From assembly GCA_012064385.1 (NCBI GenBank), contig QRDG01001831.1:655435-719434 (forward strand): a stretch of 64,000 nucleotides of DNA. Direction: 5' to 3'. The position numbers and the translations under genes are program-made. The notes beneath the pieces were generated by a model. That model had not been told where the DNA came from and searched no databases. It saw nothing but the letters and a program-made list of their open reading frames with translations. Below, in pieces: positions 24,484-36,220 of this stretch (position 1 is the first letter of the stretch; every line of letters begins with the position of its first letter). The stretch is from Puccinellia tenuiflora. Its lineage: Eukaryota > Streptophyta > Magnoliopsida > Poales > Poaceae.

Positions 24484-25461
24484 GTGCTGACATGTCGAGC
24501 GGAGATAACAACGTCGGGGCTGGCTCTTCTCAGCCATGAGCGACCTTGATAAAGCAAGAGAACCAACCTCAAATTTTGGCGGCTGAGGATGACTTGAGCG
24601 GGTCCGACGAGGAGGCCGAAGAAGCTGCGGCCGATGAAGTTGACGAGAGGNTTTCAGAACACGAGGGTCACGAATCGCCGGAAGCTTTAGACTGCACTAC
24701 TTGTTAGTCTGAAGGCAAGTTCATTCTTGCATACCGTTTGATGTATTTTTATCAAGTACTTGCAAAGTTACCTATACGTTCCTTTCACTTGCACCAAAAA
24801 AGAAAAAGTATTTTCGAATGATGTGGTATATACTATTGGTTGGCGGTGGAACAATGGTAAGATGAATAGGTACGGTGTTCCATCGTATGGGAAGGTATAT
24901 ATCCTTAGGAACTAATAACCCCTGTTCCAGTGATCCTTTCGTCGTAGTAAAAGCATCAACCAACGGACTTTGTATGGGCGGGGTCAGTCAGAGGCTTCTT
25001 TTCTCATCCGCATATCCTCGGCAGGCCTACCCCGGGTTGGGTCGTTGCGGCGGCCAACAGCGTGGAAGCGCGTGCTCTTCCTGCCCGACGGGGTAATTGG
25101 TGGGGAAGCTCGGGAGGGGTGATGGGTATGCATGGAACATGATTCCCCTACCGCATCATAAATGGGCGGATGTGTGTTGATTTGGGAGAAGCTCCACATG
25201 GCTGGATGTCCTGAGCCTTGGCTATAACACTCATGGAGTGTAAAGAGAGCATATATAGGGCCAGGCAACTGTTGGGTAAAGTGATGTTGAAGCTTTTGTA
25301 CATTTCTGGCTTGTAATCTTTAACAGTGTGTAATAAAGTGGACCCGCAATGTTTCTGTTGTACTACTCTGAGGGATGTTATATTTACGGATAAGTCCTTT
25401 CGTGGATGTTATGTCAACGACTTGTACACTACAATATGCAGTGGTGTGCGGGGTCACCGCA
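24484..25461. other. Unassigned sequence within the CACTA
   Basis: An acidic open stretch at about 24580-24705 (DDLSGSDEEAEEAAADEVDE) is interrupted by the single ambiguous base at 24652. The rest has no recognisable gene. A CACTACAA word at about 25427 resembles another CACTA family start, but no partner was found. Confidence 0.35.
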
Positions 25462-25554
25462 CCTCTCTCTTGCATTTGGTTCCAATTAGGGTTCTTGATG
25501 ATCTGGAATTAAGAAAACAAGATTACTCTTGATGATCTGGTCATGCTCACTAGT
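25462..25554 (+). repeat. 93-bp duplicated intron segment, copy 2
   Basis: Second copy of 19715-19807, same strand. It lies upstream of the coding part of the second CACTA gene. Confidence 0.92.
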
Positions 25555-25687
25555 GGTAATGATAGGTACAGTAATTTTCTCATTTCCAAGGTTTGCAATT
25601 TGCTCACTGTTAATTAATTGCTCACTGTAAATGTTTGAAATGCTTGAAATAATTCCTAGGTAGCTACTGAAAGTAGCTAAAAATTAA

Positions 25688-25741
25688 CTAGGCTCAGAAA
25701 TTTGCTAGTGCTTGCTAGGCTCAGAAATTTGCTAGTGCTTA
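25688..25741 (+). repeat. Short tandem repeat, 27 bp x 2
   Basis: CTAGGCTCAGAAATTTGCTA followed by GTGCTT(G/A) occurs twice in succession in the presumed intron. Confidence 0.85.
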
Positions 25742-25840
25742 CTAGTGCTCACTTTAATTTGGAAAATTCCTGCAAAGGCACACATTTTGTGCTTACTAGT
25801 TCTGCTGCAAAGGCACACATTTTGTGCTTTGTTTATGTGA

Positions 25841-25979
25841 ATTGCTGCAGGTTATTTGAAAATGAGCTGCCCGTTTCTCCCGAAGTGTCGATTCACTTCC
25901 GTTTCGGTTGAGAAATGGGCACTCCTAGGTCAAAAAAAAAAACAGCAAAGGTCATGCCGAATTTTTTGGTCCACTCTAG
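25841..25979 (+). repeat. Duplicated intron end plus short exon, copy 2
   Basis: Matches 20993-21127, with an A run of 11 rather than 7 and few other changes. Here it is joined directly to the coding exon beginning near 25986, so this copy is the functional position. Confidence 0.9.
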
Positions 25980-25985
25980 GTTGAA

Positions 25986-28494
25986 ATGCTCCGGGAGCAG
26001 ATGCCGAGCCTGATCGCCGAGCAAGTGCAGCAGAAGATCCGTGAGATCATTCCCGATGAGCTGTGGGAGGGGCTCGCTGCTTGGAATGCGGCAGGTCGAC
26101 GAGGGCCGCTAGTGGTGCCCAGCATCTCCGGCAGCAACTCTATCCAGCACGTGTCGCCGGACGTGGTGACGCCCGAGACCGCCAACGTCGAGGCGCAGCC
26201 GGCGGCCGCTCATGTGCCCCTCCCGCCGGCGCCAACACCAACGCACACCCGGAGTCGCTCTGGTGAGACCACCTCCTGCCGACGCCAACACCGAGCAGCC
26301 GGTCGCACCGGTGCCCCCTCCCGCCACAACTAAGGCGCAGCCGCCGAGGACGGTGCCTCGGCGGCCACAACCTCGGTGGGAGAATGATACCGGTGTCACG
26401 ACATTAGCCGAGCTCAACGCCATCTCCAAGGTAATGACTCCGGCCAACACATTTCATTTCCTTTGCCTTTGATGACTATAGCTAGCCAGCGCCATCTCAC
26501 AAGATGCATGCACTGTTTTCCCACAGGACACAGCTTGCACACTCTTGCATTTCGTGGACGGCGAGCTGAAGGATGTTGGCAAGGGGACAATCATTCACCC
26601 AAATAGCACAATCATGCACCACAAGGAGATGGTCAATGACGTGTTCAAGGTCCGGCTGGCTCGGGTGTTGCCAGGGTGCGAAGACATGGACCCTCCTCCC
26701 AACCTCAAGGCGCCAACAAACATAAGAACCTTGAGGGTTGCTGCGGCTAGGTATTGACATGGCCGAAGACCCAGATTCGGCTTGTGAAGGAACAACTAGT
26801 TACTCAGTCGCCGCCACGTATGCCACCACCTCGGCGGCCACAACTAGCTATCGCCACCACCACCTCCCGCCACAAGCAGTTGTTGGCCGCCGCTTTATCG
26901 CCGCCGCCACCACCACCACCACATGGCAAGGCCGTCGCTACACCGCCACCGCCTGAGGACATCAACGATGATGATGAGGACCCCAATAAGTGGCTCAACA
27001 CCAGCACCACTGACTCTTTGTTCATGCCAAACATGGAAGAACCCTACTGCGTCCGCGAAGATGATCAAAATGCTCGCACCAAAACATGCACGCGTCTGGA
27101 CTTCCATGGTGCCCTAGAGGAGACGCCTCCGGATGCTGGCGCCGCTGTTCCTAAAGTCAATCCGGGAAATATTTTCAGCCCCAACACACTCCAAAAGGCA
27201 ACCGATGAGGAGTTGGCAGCCGGTGGTCCTATCGAGAAGAAGAAGCACCACCGGAAGAGAAACAAGAAGGATAAGCCATCTGCGAGCCAGCGGCCGGCCG
27301 CTCCGCAGAGGCCCCGGGTTCAGGATGACCCGATGTCACAACCCACCGAGGGCACCTTGCAGGGCAGAATTCACGAAGCTGGAAAACCGATTATGAGTGA
27401 TGAGCTGGTCGCAAACGCAAGTGGAGCGATGCTGAACCTGATGCACAGTATTCTATTTCTAGAGGAGGGTCTTCTTAAGGAAACAAATCCATCGTACCCC
27501 GTTTTCACGGTGAAGGTTCCAACAGGCACGGGCTTTGTCGATAATCACCCCGTGGATATCTTCTTCATATCGTACGAGGACGTCTTCAAGCTTTTCAACG
27601 CCAAACGGCTGGACTATAACTTGGTCCGCCTATACGCGCTCCAGCGGGCGATGAAGGTCAACAGAGAGAACAACCCTGGCGTCGCGATAGCGGACCCCTA
27701 CTTCATGCGCGAAGACATGTTGTTGAATCCAGCGAACCGGGCCAGCGCAAAGAACTACCTCCAGAAGTTCATGCTGGACAACCAGAGCAAACAAGACATT
27801 CTTCTGCCTTACTTTCCCGAGTAAGTGCACACTCGCTCGCTGCCGTAATAACTTGTCATTTCTTAGTTTTTGATAGCTCCTTTTCCAACATTATTTCGTT
27901 TCAACTGTTTTGCGCAGATACATATACTGCACACTAATCCTCGTTCACCCGAGGTACTCGATAGCCACCTACTTAGACTCGGGGAGGAAGCCGAAAACAA
28001 AAAACTACGCCTACATCAAGGGTGTTCTAGATGATTCTCTCGAGGGATACGCTAAGAAGGGAGGCGACTTCACGACGGGGGCGGAAAATGTCAAGGACGG
28101 CAGACACATGTTCAAGCACATAACCAAGTTCCCCTGCGTCAAGCAGCCGCCTAACAGTGTCAAGGAGGCCTTCTACGCCCTCCATCACCTGCGGGCGATC
28201 GTCCAGGACGAACACAGGCTTAGGACGCCATCTAGTGTCCGAGGATGGGCCGAAGAGCAGGCAAGGATGAAGGACGCTGAACTTAGGGACGACTTCTTCT
28301 GCATCTAGACTCAGATTGCGACTATCTTGCGAGAAGATGTCATCACAAGGGGGGGGGGGACCTTATCCTTCGCCAGATCGTTGACTAAGTGCGAGATCGA
28401 AGACCGGCTCCGGAAACAGGGTGACATTAGGACATGGACAATGAAAGATAGCTACAAACCGTTCCCGGAGTTATTGAAGCCAAAGTCTTCATGA
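25986..28494 (+). pseudogene. Second CACTA gene: DUF8039-like region and degenerate Ulp1-like protease region
   Basis: Exon 25986-26430 (MLREQMPSLIAEQVQQKIRE, then Pro-rich) ends at a GTAATG donor. The next exon starts at 26527 after CCACAG and carries a DUF8039-like segment (LLHFVDGELKDVGKGTIIHP). A long Pro/Lys-rich exon to 27820 ends PYFP with donor GTAAGT, and the last exon begins at about 27919. The end resembles the Ulp1-like peptidase fold known from CACTA and Mutator proteins: TLILVHPRYSIATYLDSG, then FPCVKQPPNSVKEAFYALHHL. The expected catalytic His before TLIL and the Cys after KQPP are absent. Breaks are frame changes near 26212-26270 and 26745, a TAG at 28306 in place of a coding codon, and a G run at 28351-28360 that shifts frame. 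The accessory role with TNP2 is inferred from family context. Confidence 0.75.
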
Positions 28495-28583
28495 TTCTTC
28501 CTAGCTAGCTAGCTCAGCCGGTTTCGCGTGTATGTCAATCGTGTGTGCTTGTGTCATAAACTTTACCGTCTGCAACTCATTCC

Positions 28584-28614
<31 letters not shown>
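28584..28614. repeat. GT microsatellite
   Basis: About 15 consecutive GT units in the 3' flank of the second CACTA gene. Confidence 0.95.
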
Positions 28615-28619
<5 letters not shown>

Positions 28620-28705
28620 AAAGAGATGTAAACTTAACTTGCCTTAGCTCGAAAGCATCGTTGTTGGACTTATTTACTTATGTATGCATGATACTTATAA
28701 CTTGC

Positions 28706-30430
28706 TGATGCATGTAAATGCATACATGAACTTGGCATTATAATACTCATATTTCAATCATATTTGCATCATATAAGGGTTATATCATTGTTTTATAATG
28801 ATTTTGGGAAGATTTCATAGTTTTCCTATTTTTCTAGAATTAACTCTGCACTGGCAGAAAACCCTATTTTCTATATTTTGATGTTTCAAGGACCCAAACG
28901 ACGTCCAAATGACCTGAAAATTTACGAGCATCAGTTTTTGGAAGGAACAAGCGTAGGAGCGAAGGAAGCGAACAAACGGAGGCCCGAGGGCCAGAAGAGG
29001 GTGGCCCACGCGACCAGATTCCTTGGCCGTGTGGGACCCACCATCTGGGGCCTCGAGGCTCCGTTGCCGTCGATCTTTTCTCCAGAACCTTTGTCTTGAC
29101 CTAAAACCGACTATAAAATAGTCCCCAACGCCCTTCGGAGAGGAGGCGGCCGAAAACACAGAAACACCGAAACAGAGATCTGGAGCTACAGATTGGAGGG
29201 GGAAAACTCTGGCAGAGCGCTGCCGGCGTGGTCACCATCTTCTCCAATGACATCTCCACCGTCTCCATGATGAAGAGGGAGTAGTCCACCCCTGGACTAT
29301 GGGTTTGTGGAAGTAACTTATGTATCTCTCCTCTCTCTTGAGCTTCACTAATTAGCACCGTATGAGCTGCCAAACATGATTATGGTCATCTATGTAATTC
29401 CTTTGTGGTGGATCTCTTTATGAGTTAATATATGTTTGAGATTGCAATTGTTTTGTTTCAGTTATGAAAGTAGATGCATATTATGTACCCCGTTCTTGTC
29501 TACTTGTTTTGATCAAGCATGTTTATGAGAGCGTGTGTGGGGGAACGTGTGCATTAGTTGGAGTAATGAGGGGGTGGCTAGTGCGGTGAAAGTGAGAGAA
29601 GTTTCGCGATCCACTTGGGTATTTTTACCTTACTTTGTTGCCTCACTAGGGATAAAGAAAAATACCATGCTACCGGAGGTGTGGGTGTGACCATTGCCAC
29701 TTCTCCATGACTAGATCTAGCATGTTCTTATTTTAACTTCATGTCATAAGACTTAAAGCTATACTCTGATTTATCTTAATTACTAAGGTGCTAAGATTTA
29801 GTTCACATCTTGGTGGAGTATAAGAGAGATTAATAAACAAAAGATCTCTATGTTAGGACGTGATGCCCATATAATTAGTAACTTGTCATGAAACCTTTTT
29901 GTTGCAATCTCATATGTCAATCCTAGTGTTCCATTATCTACCACTTTATTAAAGAGAGAGTGCATTTGTGAAACCATGAACCCCGGTCCATTTTTAATCA
30001 TAAGAAACACCTTTCCAACAACTTATAAGCATTTTCCATTTTCTGCCATTTAAAAATCCGAAAATACAAAAATACTTTTATATCTTGCATTCACAATACA
30101 AAACCCAAAAATATCATCCATCATTGTTTCCACCATCCTTGCATATTTATTTATCATCATTGCATATTTATTTCTTGTTTTGCATTTGTTATATTTTCAT
30201 ATCATTCTCACACCTTGTGTTTGACAACCACTTGGTGAGGTTGAGGGCACAAAACAATTTACTTTGTTTTGCAGGTTTTCAAGAGAAGGATAAGAAGATA
30301 TATCTTTCACTACTGATTCCCCGAGAGTTCGATATTAAACCCTCGAGTCACCCCTCATGGGGAAACCGTCTTTCCTATTCTACACACTCTGCAATTGGAG
30401 TCTCAACCTAAGCTAAGTTCAAGGCCATCA
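28706..30430 (+). repeat. 5' LTR of the Gypsy element
   Basis: 1725 bp, TG...CA ends, matching the two-part 3' LTR with small differences. Confidence 0.93.
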
Positions 30431-30441
30431 AAGACGTTTTC

Positions 30442-30459
30442 TGGCACCGTTGCCGGGGA
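30442..30459 (+). other. Primer-binding site of the Gypsy element
   Basis: TGGCACCGTTGCCGGGGA lies 11 bases after the LTR. It resembles the tRNA-Asp type PBS of Athila/Tat-like elements; the tRNA assignment is from memory. Confidence 0.6.
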
Positions 30460-30766
30460 ATCATTGCTGTAAAGATTTGTCCAAAGGAGTATCTCACAAC
30501 AAAGTCAACTTCATCACCAACTTGTGCAAACACCTAAGCTTGGGGAGGTTGCACCTATGTGAGCATCATCTTATCCATCTTTACCTTCAAAGCACTTTAT
30601 TTTGTTTTGTTATTGTCTTGCATATCATATTTGTATTTCGGTTTGCATATTTCATTTTCAGTTTTGCATTTTGTGTTGCATTTTTTATTTCGGTTTGCAT
30701 TGTTTAGTGTCATTTTATTTTCAGTTTTGCATTTAAAAATTAAAAACACATAAAAAACTTGCAAAA

Positions 30767-32725
30767 ATGGGAGACATAACTAAGTTGTGTGACTACACAA
30801 ACACTCCAAATGATCAATTTATTGCTAGGCCCATTGCCACCCCTGAGATAAAAGCTGATAGTTATGAAGAAAGTCCTAGTTTGTTGAACTTGATAACTAG
30901 GGAACAATTTGGCGGTAGTGCTATGGAGGATGCCTCTATGCATCTTCATGATTTTGTTGAAATATGTGGCATGCAAAAATTTAAAGATATGGAAAGTGAT
31001 ATTCTAAAACTGAAGTTATTTCCTTTCTCACTTAGAGGAAAAGCTAAAGAGTGGTTGCATTCACTACCTACTGATAGTATTAATTCTTGGGATGATCTAA
31101 AAGAAGCTTTCATTAAGAAATATTATCCTCCTATTAAAATTTTGCAAAATAGAAACAATATTCTTTCTTTTAGGCAAAATGAAAATGAACATGTTGCCAT
31201 GGCTTGGGATAGGATAAAACTTATGCTTAGAACTTGTCCATCACATGGGGTCAACGAATGGACCATATTACACTCTTTCTACAATGGTCTAAATTACATG
31301 TCTAGAAATATTCTTGATTCCGCTGTTGGAGGGGTTTTTATGGGAAAAACTATAGTAGAAGCTAAGAACATCTTAGAAAGTATTTTGCAAAACTATAGTC
31401 AATGGAATACTGAAAGAGCACCTAATCCATATAAGAAAGTAAACTCCATAGAAGAAACAAATGATTTGTCATCTAAAATGGACACTATTCTTGCTTTCAT
31501 TAATAAACAAAATATTGAAAATGTCCCTTTGCAAGAAATAGTTGGTAATAATCCTGAAAATGTTGATGTTAACTTCATTAGGAACTATGGTAATAATGGG
31601 TATGGTAACAACAACCGTCCTTTTCTTCCATATCCTAATACTAGTGATAATAAATGGAAGCCTATGCCACCAAGTAATGATAATTTTGAGGCTAATAAAA
31701 TTCTTATGGAACAAGTTGCTAGTCATAATACCATGATACAAGAGTTGAATAAGTCTGTTGCTTCTATTAGTTCTGATATTAAAGGCTTACAACTCCAAGC
31801 TGCAGGACTAGACAAAGTCCTTTCAAAAGTAGCTGATAACCAAGCCACTTTATTGAGTATGTCTGCAGGGAAACCACAAGCACCACCTGTGGTTGGAATG
31901 AATTCTATTAATATTGCTGAAAATGTTCCTCTTACTTTGGAGGAAACTCTTAATGAATTATTGAACTATCCTGAATATTTGTTGCCATTTATGTCTCAAC
32001 TTGTTGGCTTAAAAGAAGAAGTTAATGAAACTGAATATGACGAATCTCTTCTATTAATTGAGTTAGAAAGAAAAGTTGAGGAAGTTAAAATGCTTAGTGA
32101 AGTCAAGGAACCACTACTTGACTTAGATAATTGTAGCTTGCATGAATTAATATCTATCTTACAAAAAATTGCAAGTGATCCTTCCATCAACTCTAACCAA
32201 GCAGGTTTTGGTTCTTATATTGCTAATCATGTTTTAAAAGAAAAGATTGCTAGGTACAACCAAGAAGATATGATACCACCTAAGCTTGGGGATGTATGTA
32301 TTCCCAAAGTACTAGTAACCATTGGAAAAGAGACACACCCTGCTATATTAGATCTAGGATCTAGTGTCTCTGTTTTATCTAAACAATTATATGAAGTTCT
32401 TGAATTAAAGAATCTTGAAAAATGCTCTATTGAACTTGCACTTGCTGACGATTCCATTAAACATGCTTTAGGAAAAGTAAGTGATGTTATGGTAGAGTTT
32501 CATATGAAATTTGTACCCGTCGACTTTCTAATCATGGATATGAGGAATAAAACCTCTAGTCCAATTATTCTTGTAAGACCTTTTTTTCGTACCACAGGTG
32601 CTATCATTGATTCAAAAGAAGGGAATGTGAAGTTTCAGTTTCCACACAAGAAGGGCATGGAACACTTACCAAGGAAGAGGGGCACACCAAAGTTCAAGCT
32701 CCCTCATGAGCTTCGTGCATCATAA
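30767..32725 (+). CDS. Gag-protease polyprotein of the Gypsy element (652 aa)
   Basis: The frame is open from ATG 30767 to TAA. Residues about 60-220 are a retrotransposon gag domain (LKLFPFSLRGKAKEWLHSLP, WDDLKEAFIKKYYPP, WTILHSFYNGL). The middle is Asn-rich without a CCHC zinc knuckle. Residues about 500-630 are an aspartic protease: VCIPKVLVTIGKETHPAILD with active-site DLGSSVSVL, then PIILVRPFFRTTGAIID. DLG in place of DTG or DSG is common in Athila-like families. Gag would form the particle and the protease would cleave polyproteins. The ORF stops where reverse transcriptase would follow in a full element, and no pol remnant is visible downstream. The uninterrupted frame suggests selection or recent copying. 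Confidence 0.88.
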   Translation: MGDITKLCDYTNTPNDQFIARPIATPEIKADSYEESPSLLNLITREQFGGSAMEDASMHLHDFVEICGMQKFKDMESDILKLKLFPFSLRGKAKEWLHSLPTDSINSWDDLKEAFIKKYYPPIKILQNRNNILSFRQNENEHVAMAWDRIKLMLRTCPSHGVNEWTILHSFYNGLNYMSRNILDSAVGGVFMGKTIVEAKNILESILQNYSQWNTERAPNPYKKVNSIEETNDLSSKMDTILAFINKQNIENVPLQEIVGNNPENVDVNFIRNYGNNGYGNNNRPFLPYPNTSDNKWKPMPPSNDNFEANKILMEQVASHNTMIQELNKSVASISSDIKGLQLQAAGLDKVLSKVADNQATLLSMSAGKPQAPPVVGMNSINIAENVPLTLEETLNELLNYPEYLLPFMSQLVGLKEEVNETEYDESLLLIELERKVEEVKMLSEVKEPLLDLDNCSLHELISILQKIASDPSINSNQAGFGSYIANHVLKEKIARYNQEDMIPPKLGDVCIPKVLVTIGKETHPAILDLGSSVSVLSKQLYEVLELKNLEKCSIELALADDSIKHALGKVSDVMVEFHMKFVPVDFLIMDMRNKTSSPIILVRPFFRTTGAIIDSKEGNVKFQFPHKKGMEHLPRKRGTPKFKLPHELRAS

Positions 32726-35045
32726 ATATCAATTATCAAGTAAGAAGCCTAGCTATATGGCTATAAAAAAAGCGCTTTACGGGAGGCAACCCGGTTGTTT
32801 TTATTTTTGATTTTCTTTGTGTCCCCTTGCTGTAACAAGAGACTTAGTTTTTAGTTTTGTTTCTGGAATTTTTAATAAAGTACCAAGTTTTACCCATTTT
32901 GGTTTGAAAAAGTTGTTATTTGCATTCGGAGATTTTATTCCAGCACGAATCTGTGCATGGTTTGATTTTTCATTCCTATTCTGTAACTCCGAAAGAGCTG
33001 AAATTTTTACTGTAACTGAAACTTTTCATGCTATGTATGCATGGTTTTTTTCAGAATTTTTTAACATACTTAATCTGTGTAGAAAATGCGTTTCACAGCT
33101 GCTGTTTTTCTGGACAGATTCTGTCCCATTTTGTTTGATTCATTCTTTGAACTTTTAACTTGAATCTTTTTGATCCAATTAAGTTTATAAGTAGGCATAA
33201 AACATTATAAACTTTCTGGACATTCATATAAATTTTTGTTTAAGGATTTTATGCAGCAAGCAATTCATTTGTCTATCACTACTAATGTCACCTCACAGAG
33301 AAGAAATGGGAGAAACAATATTTTGAATTTTTTTCGCAGGGATTAGAGGAGATGCACCAAGAGCTATCCGAGGATGGTGAAGACCATAAGCTTGGGGATG
33401 TGAAGACAACCCCACTGGACCAACACACTCTCGGTTTGCACACGTCTAACTTCTGTTTTTCGATCAATGCACTTTATCGCATAAACTTGGAGCGTCTTTT
33501 ATTTGCTTTTTATTTTGGTTCGATTTTTGTTTTGAGACCACCACTATCATTTATACATGAGAGAGCTACTGGAAATTTGGGTTGAATTAAGTTGGATGCT
33601 ATTAAAAAGATTGGGAAAGGGATGTTTGAGTTGATTCAAAAAGATACATATAGTTGCATGATTCATGTGCTTTTTAATGAGTATTAATTTGCGAGTGTTT
33701 TATCAAGAGCTATCTTCTATTCATGTTTTGATGCTGAATGTTACTTTACTTTGTTTAACATGGATTGGTTAGTTCTATGGACACTTGTGCATGCATTTAG
33801 ACGGTCAACTTTCTCCCTTTTGCTAGCCCAAAAATTCCAACAAGTAAAAACTTGTTTTCCAACACCTTCAACCAAAGTTTTTCCAGTGAGTCCACCATAT
33901 CTACCTATTAGCTTTATGCTATTACGAGTATGTTTATCATGTTACTTTCTATTATCTATACCTCTGAATTTAAATGCTTATGTTATTGATTGTTATGGGG
34001 AAAGTTGGTTAAAAAGCTCTCACACCTTACTTTTATTGCACTTAATAAACATGAACCATTGTGATTAAAATTATGAAGCTGTGAGCTTGACAAGAGTCTT
34101 GGTTGGGGGTTAGCCCATATGTGCTGTCACATGGCAAGCTTTCAACATGTTCTTAATTATATTTAGTTGATATCATGTACTTTTGTTTATGGATGCCTAT
34201 CATAGTGCCAAATAAATGTGGAAACTAAGTAAGTTTAAGTAGTTTGTACAAATGGCTAGAGAGACACCTAGGCCGCTAATCTAAGCCATGCATCATTCAT
34301 GGTGGAAATTTACTTACATGCTATTGTGAACCTTCAGTGATGCACCTCATAATAAAAAGCTATATCAATAGTAAATAAAAAGGGTGTTGAGATTGTTCAT
34401 TATGTTTGTTTGTCTTGTCCAGTTGACCCTCTTGATGACGCTATTTTTACAATGACTTTAACTTGAACTTGCTTGGTAGCCCAAATTGAGTAACACCATG
34501 GTGTAGATACTCGTATTCACGGGGCATGAAGCTTTCAACCCATACTTTGTCAAGCACACTACTCATATTTGCTTTCACTTTTAAACTTTAACCATTCAAG
34601 ATGTTATGATGGGGGTAATGAGAGCTTGACACCAATGAATACCACATTGCAAACATTAACTTAAGTAGAAGCATTTGGAAGTTAGATGAAACTTGTTCAT
34701 GTTTTACCTCTACTTATTTATATATCTTTCCAAAGTGTCCACCTTTTATATTCAGATTTACAAGAGTACTCTATGACCATCATAGGATGTTTTTACTTTT
34801 CATTATGCATACATTTGGTCCATAGTACTTCTTCTATGTTGCACTTTGTGAATTATCATTGAACATCCTTACATTGAATATTTGATATCACTTCATAATC
34901 TATCTTGCATATTGCTACTCCTTTGAAGAATGAATCATTTGACTTTATGTAGCAATAGTAATCAACTTTGATATCCATTGATAGTCTTAAAATGCAAAGT
35001 CCATGTTGGTTTTATCACCTTTATACTCGAGGACGAGTATAGGTT
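32726..35045 (+). other. Long noncoding internal region of the Gypsy element
   Basis: About 2.3 kb, AT-rich, with no domain. It includes an AAGCTTGGGGATG word at about 33388 identical to the core of the terminal polypurine tract. Confidence 0.6.
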
Positions 35046-35059
35046 AAGCTTGGGGATGT
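35046..35059 (+). other. Polypurine tract of the Gypsy element
   Basis: AAGCTTGGGGATGT ends exactly at the 3' LTR start (35060). Confidence 0.8.
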
Positions 35060-36220
35060 TGATGCATGTAAAATGCATACATGAACTTTGCATTATAATA
35101 CTCATATTTCAATCATATTTGCATCATGTAAGGGTTATATCATTGTTTTATAATGATTTTGGGAAGATTTCACAGTTTTCCTATTTTTCTGGAATTAATC
35201 CTGCACTGGCTGAAAACCCTATTTTCTATATTTTGATGTTTCAGGGACCCAAACGACGTCCAAATGACCTGAAAATTTACGAGCATCAGTTTTTGGAAGG
35301 AACAAAGTGTAGGAGCAAAGGAAGCGAACAAACGGAGGTCCGAGGGCCAGAAGAGGGTGGCCCACGCGTCCAGATTCCTTGGCCGCGTGGGACCACCATC
35401 TAGGGCCTCGAGGCTCCATTGCCGTCGATCTTTTCTGCAGAACCTTCGTCTTGATCTAAAACCGACTATGAAAATAGTCCCCGACGCCCTTCGGAAAGGA
35501 GGCGGCCGAAAACACAGAAACACCGAAATAGAGATCTGGAGCTACAGATTGGAGGAGGAAAACTCCGGCAGAGCACTATCGGCGTGGTCTCCATCTCCCC
35601 CAACGACATATCCATCGTCTCCATGATGAAGAGGGAGTAGTCCACCCCTGGACTATGGGTTTGTGGAAATAACTTATGTATCTCTCCTCTCTCTTGAGCT
35701 TCACTAATTAGCACCGTATGAGCTGCCAAACATGATTATGGTCATCTATGCAATTCCTTTGTGGTGGATCTCTTTATGAGTTAATATATATGTTTGAGAT
35801 TGCAATTGTTTTGTTTCAGTTATGAAAGTAGATGCATATTATGTACCCCGTTCTTGTCTACTTGTTTTGATCAAGCATGTTTATGAGAGCGTGTGTGGGG
35901 GAACGTGTGCATTAGTTGGAGTAATGAGGGGGTGGCTAGTGCGGTGAAAGTGAGAGAAGTTCCGCGATCCACTTGGGTATTTTTACCTTACTTTGTTGCC
36001 TCACTAGAGATAAAGAAAAATACCATGCTACCGGAGGTGTGGGTGTGACCATTGCCACTTCTCCATGACTAGATCTAGCATGTTCTTATTTTAACTTCAT
36101 GTCATAAGACTTAAAGCTATACTCTGATTTATCTTAATTAATGAGGTGCTAAGATTTAGTTCACATCTTGGTGGAGTATAAGAGAGATTAATAAACAAAA
36201 GGTCTCTATGTTAGGACGTG
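35060..36220 (+). repeat. 3' LTR of the Gypsy element, first part
   Basis: Matches the 5' LTR up to TTAGGACGTG, where the solo LTR begins. Confidence 0.93.

Noticed and set aside
25427..25461. CACTACAA word as the start of another CACTA element
   Set aside because: No matching inverted end or subterminal array was found, so the short match is probably chance.
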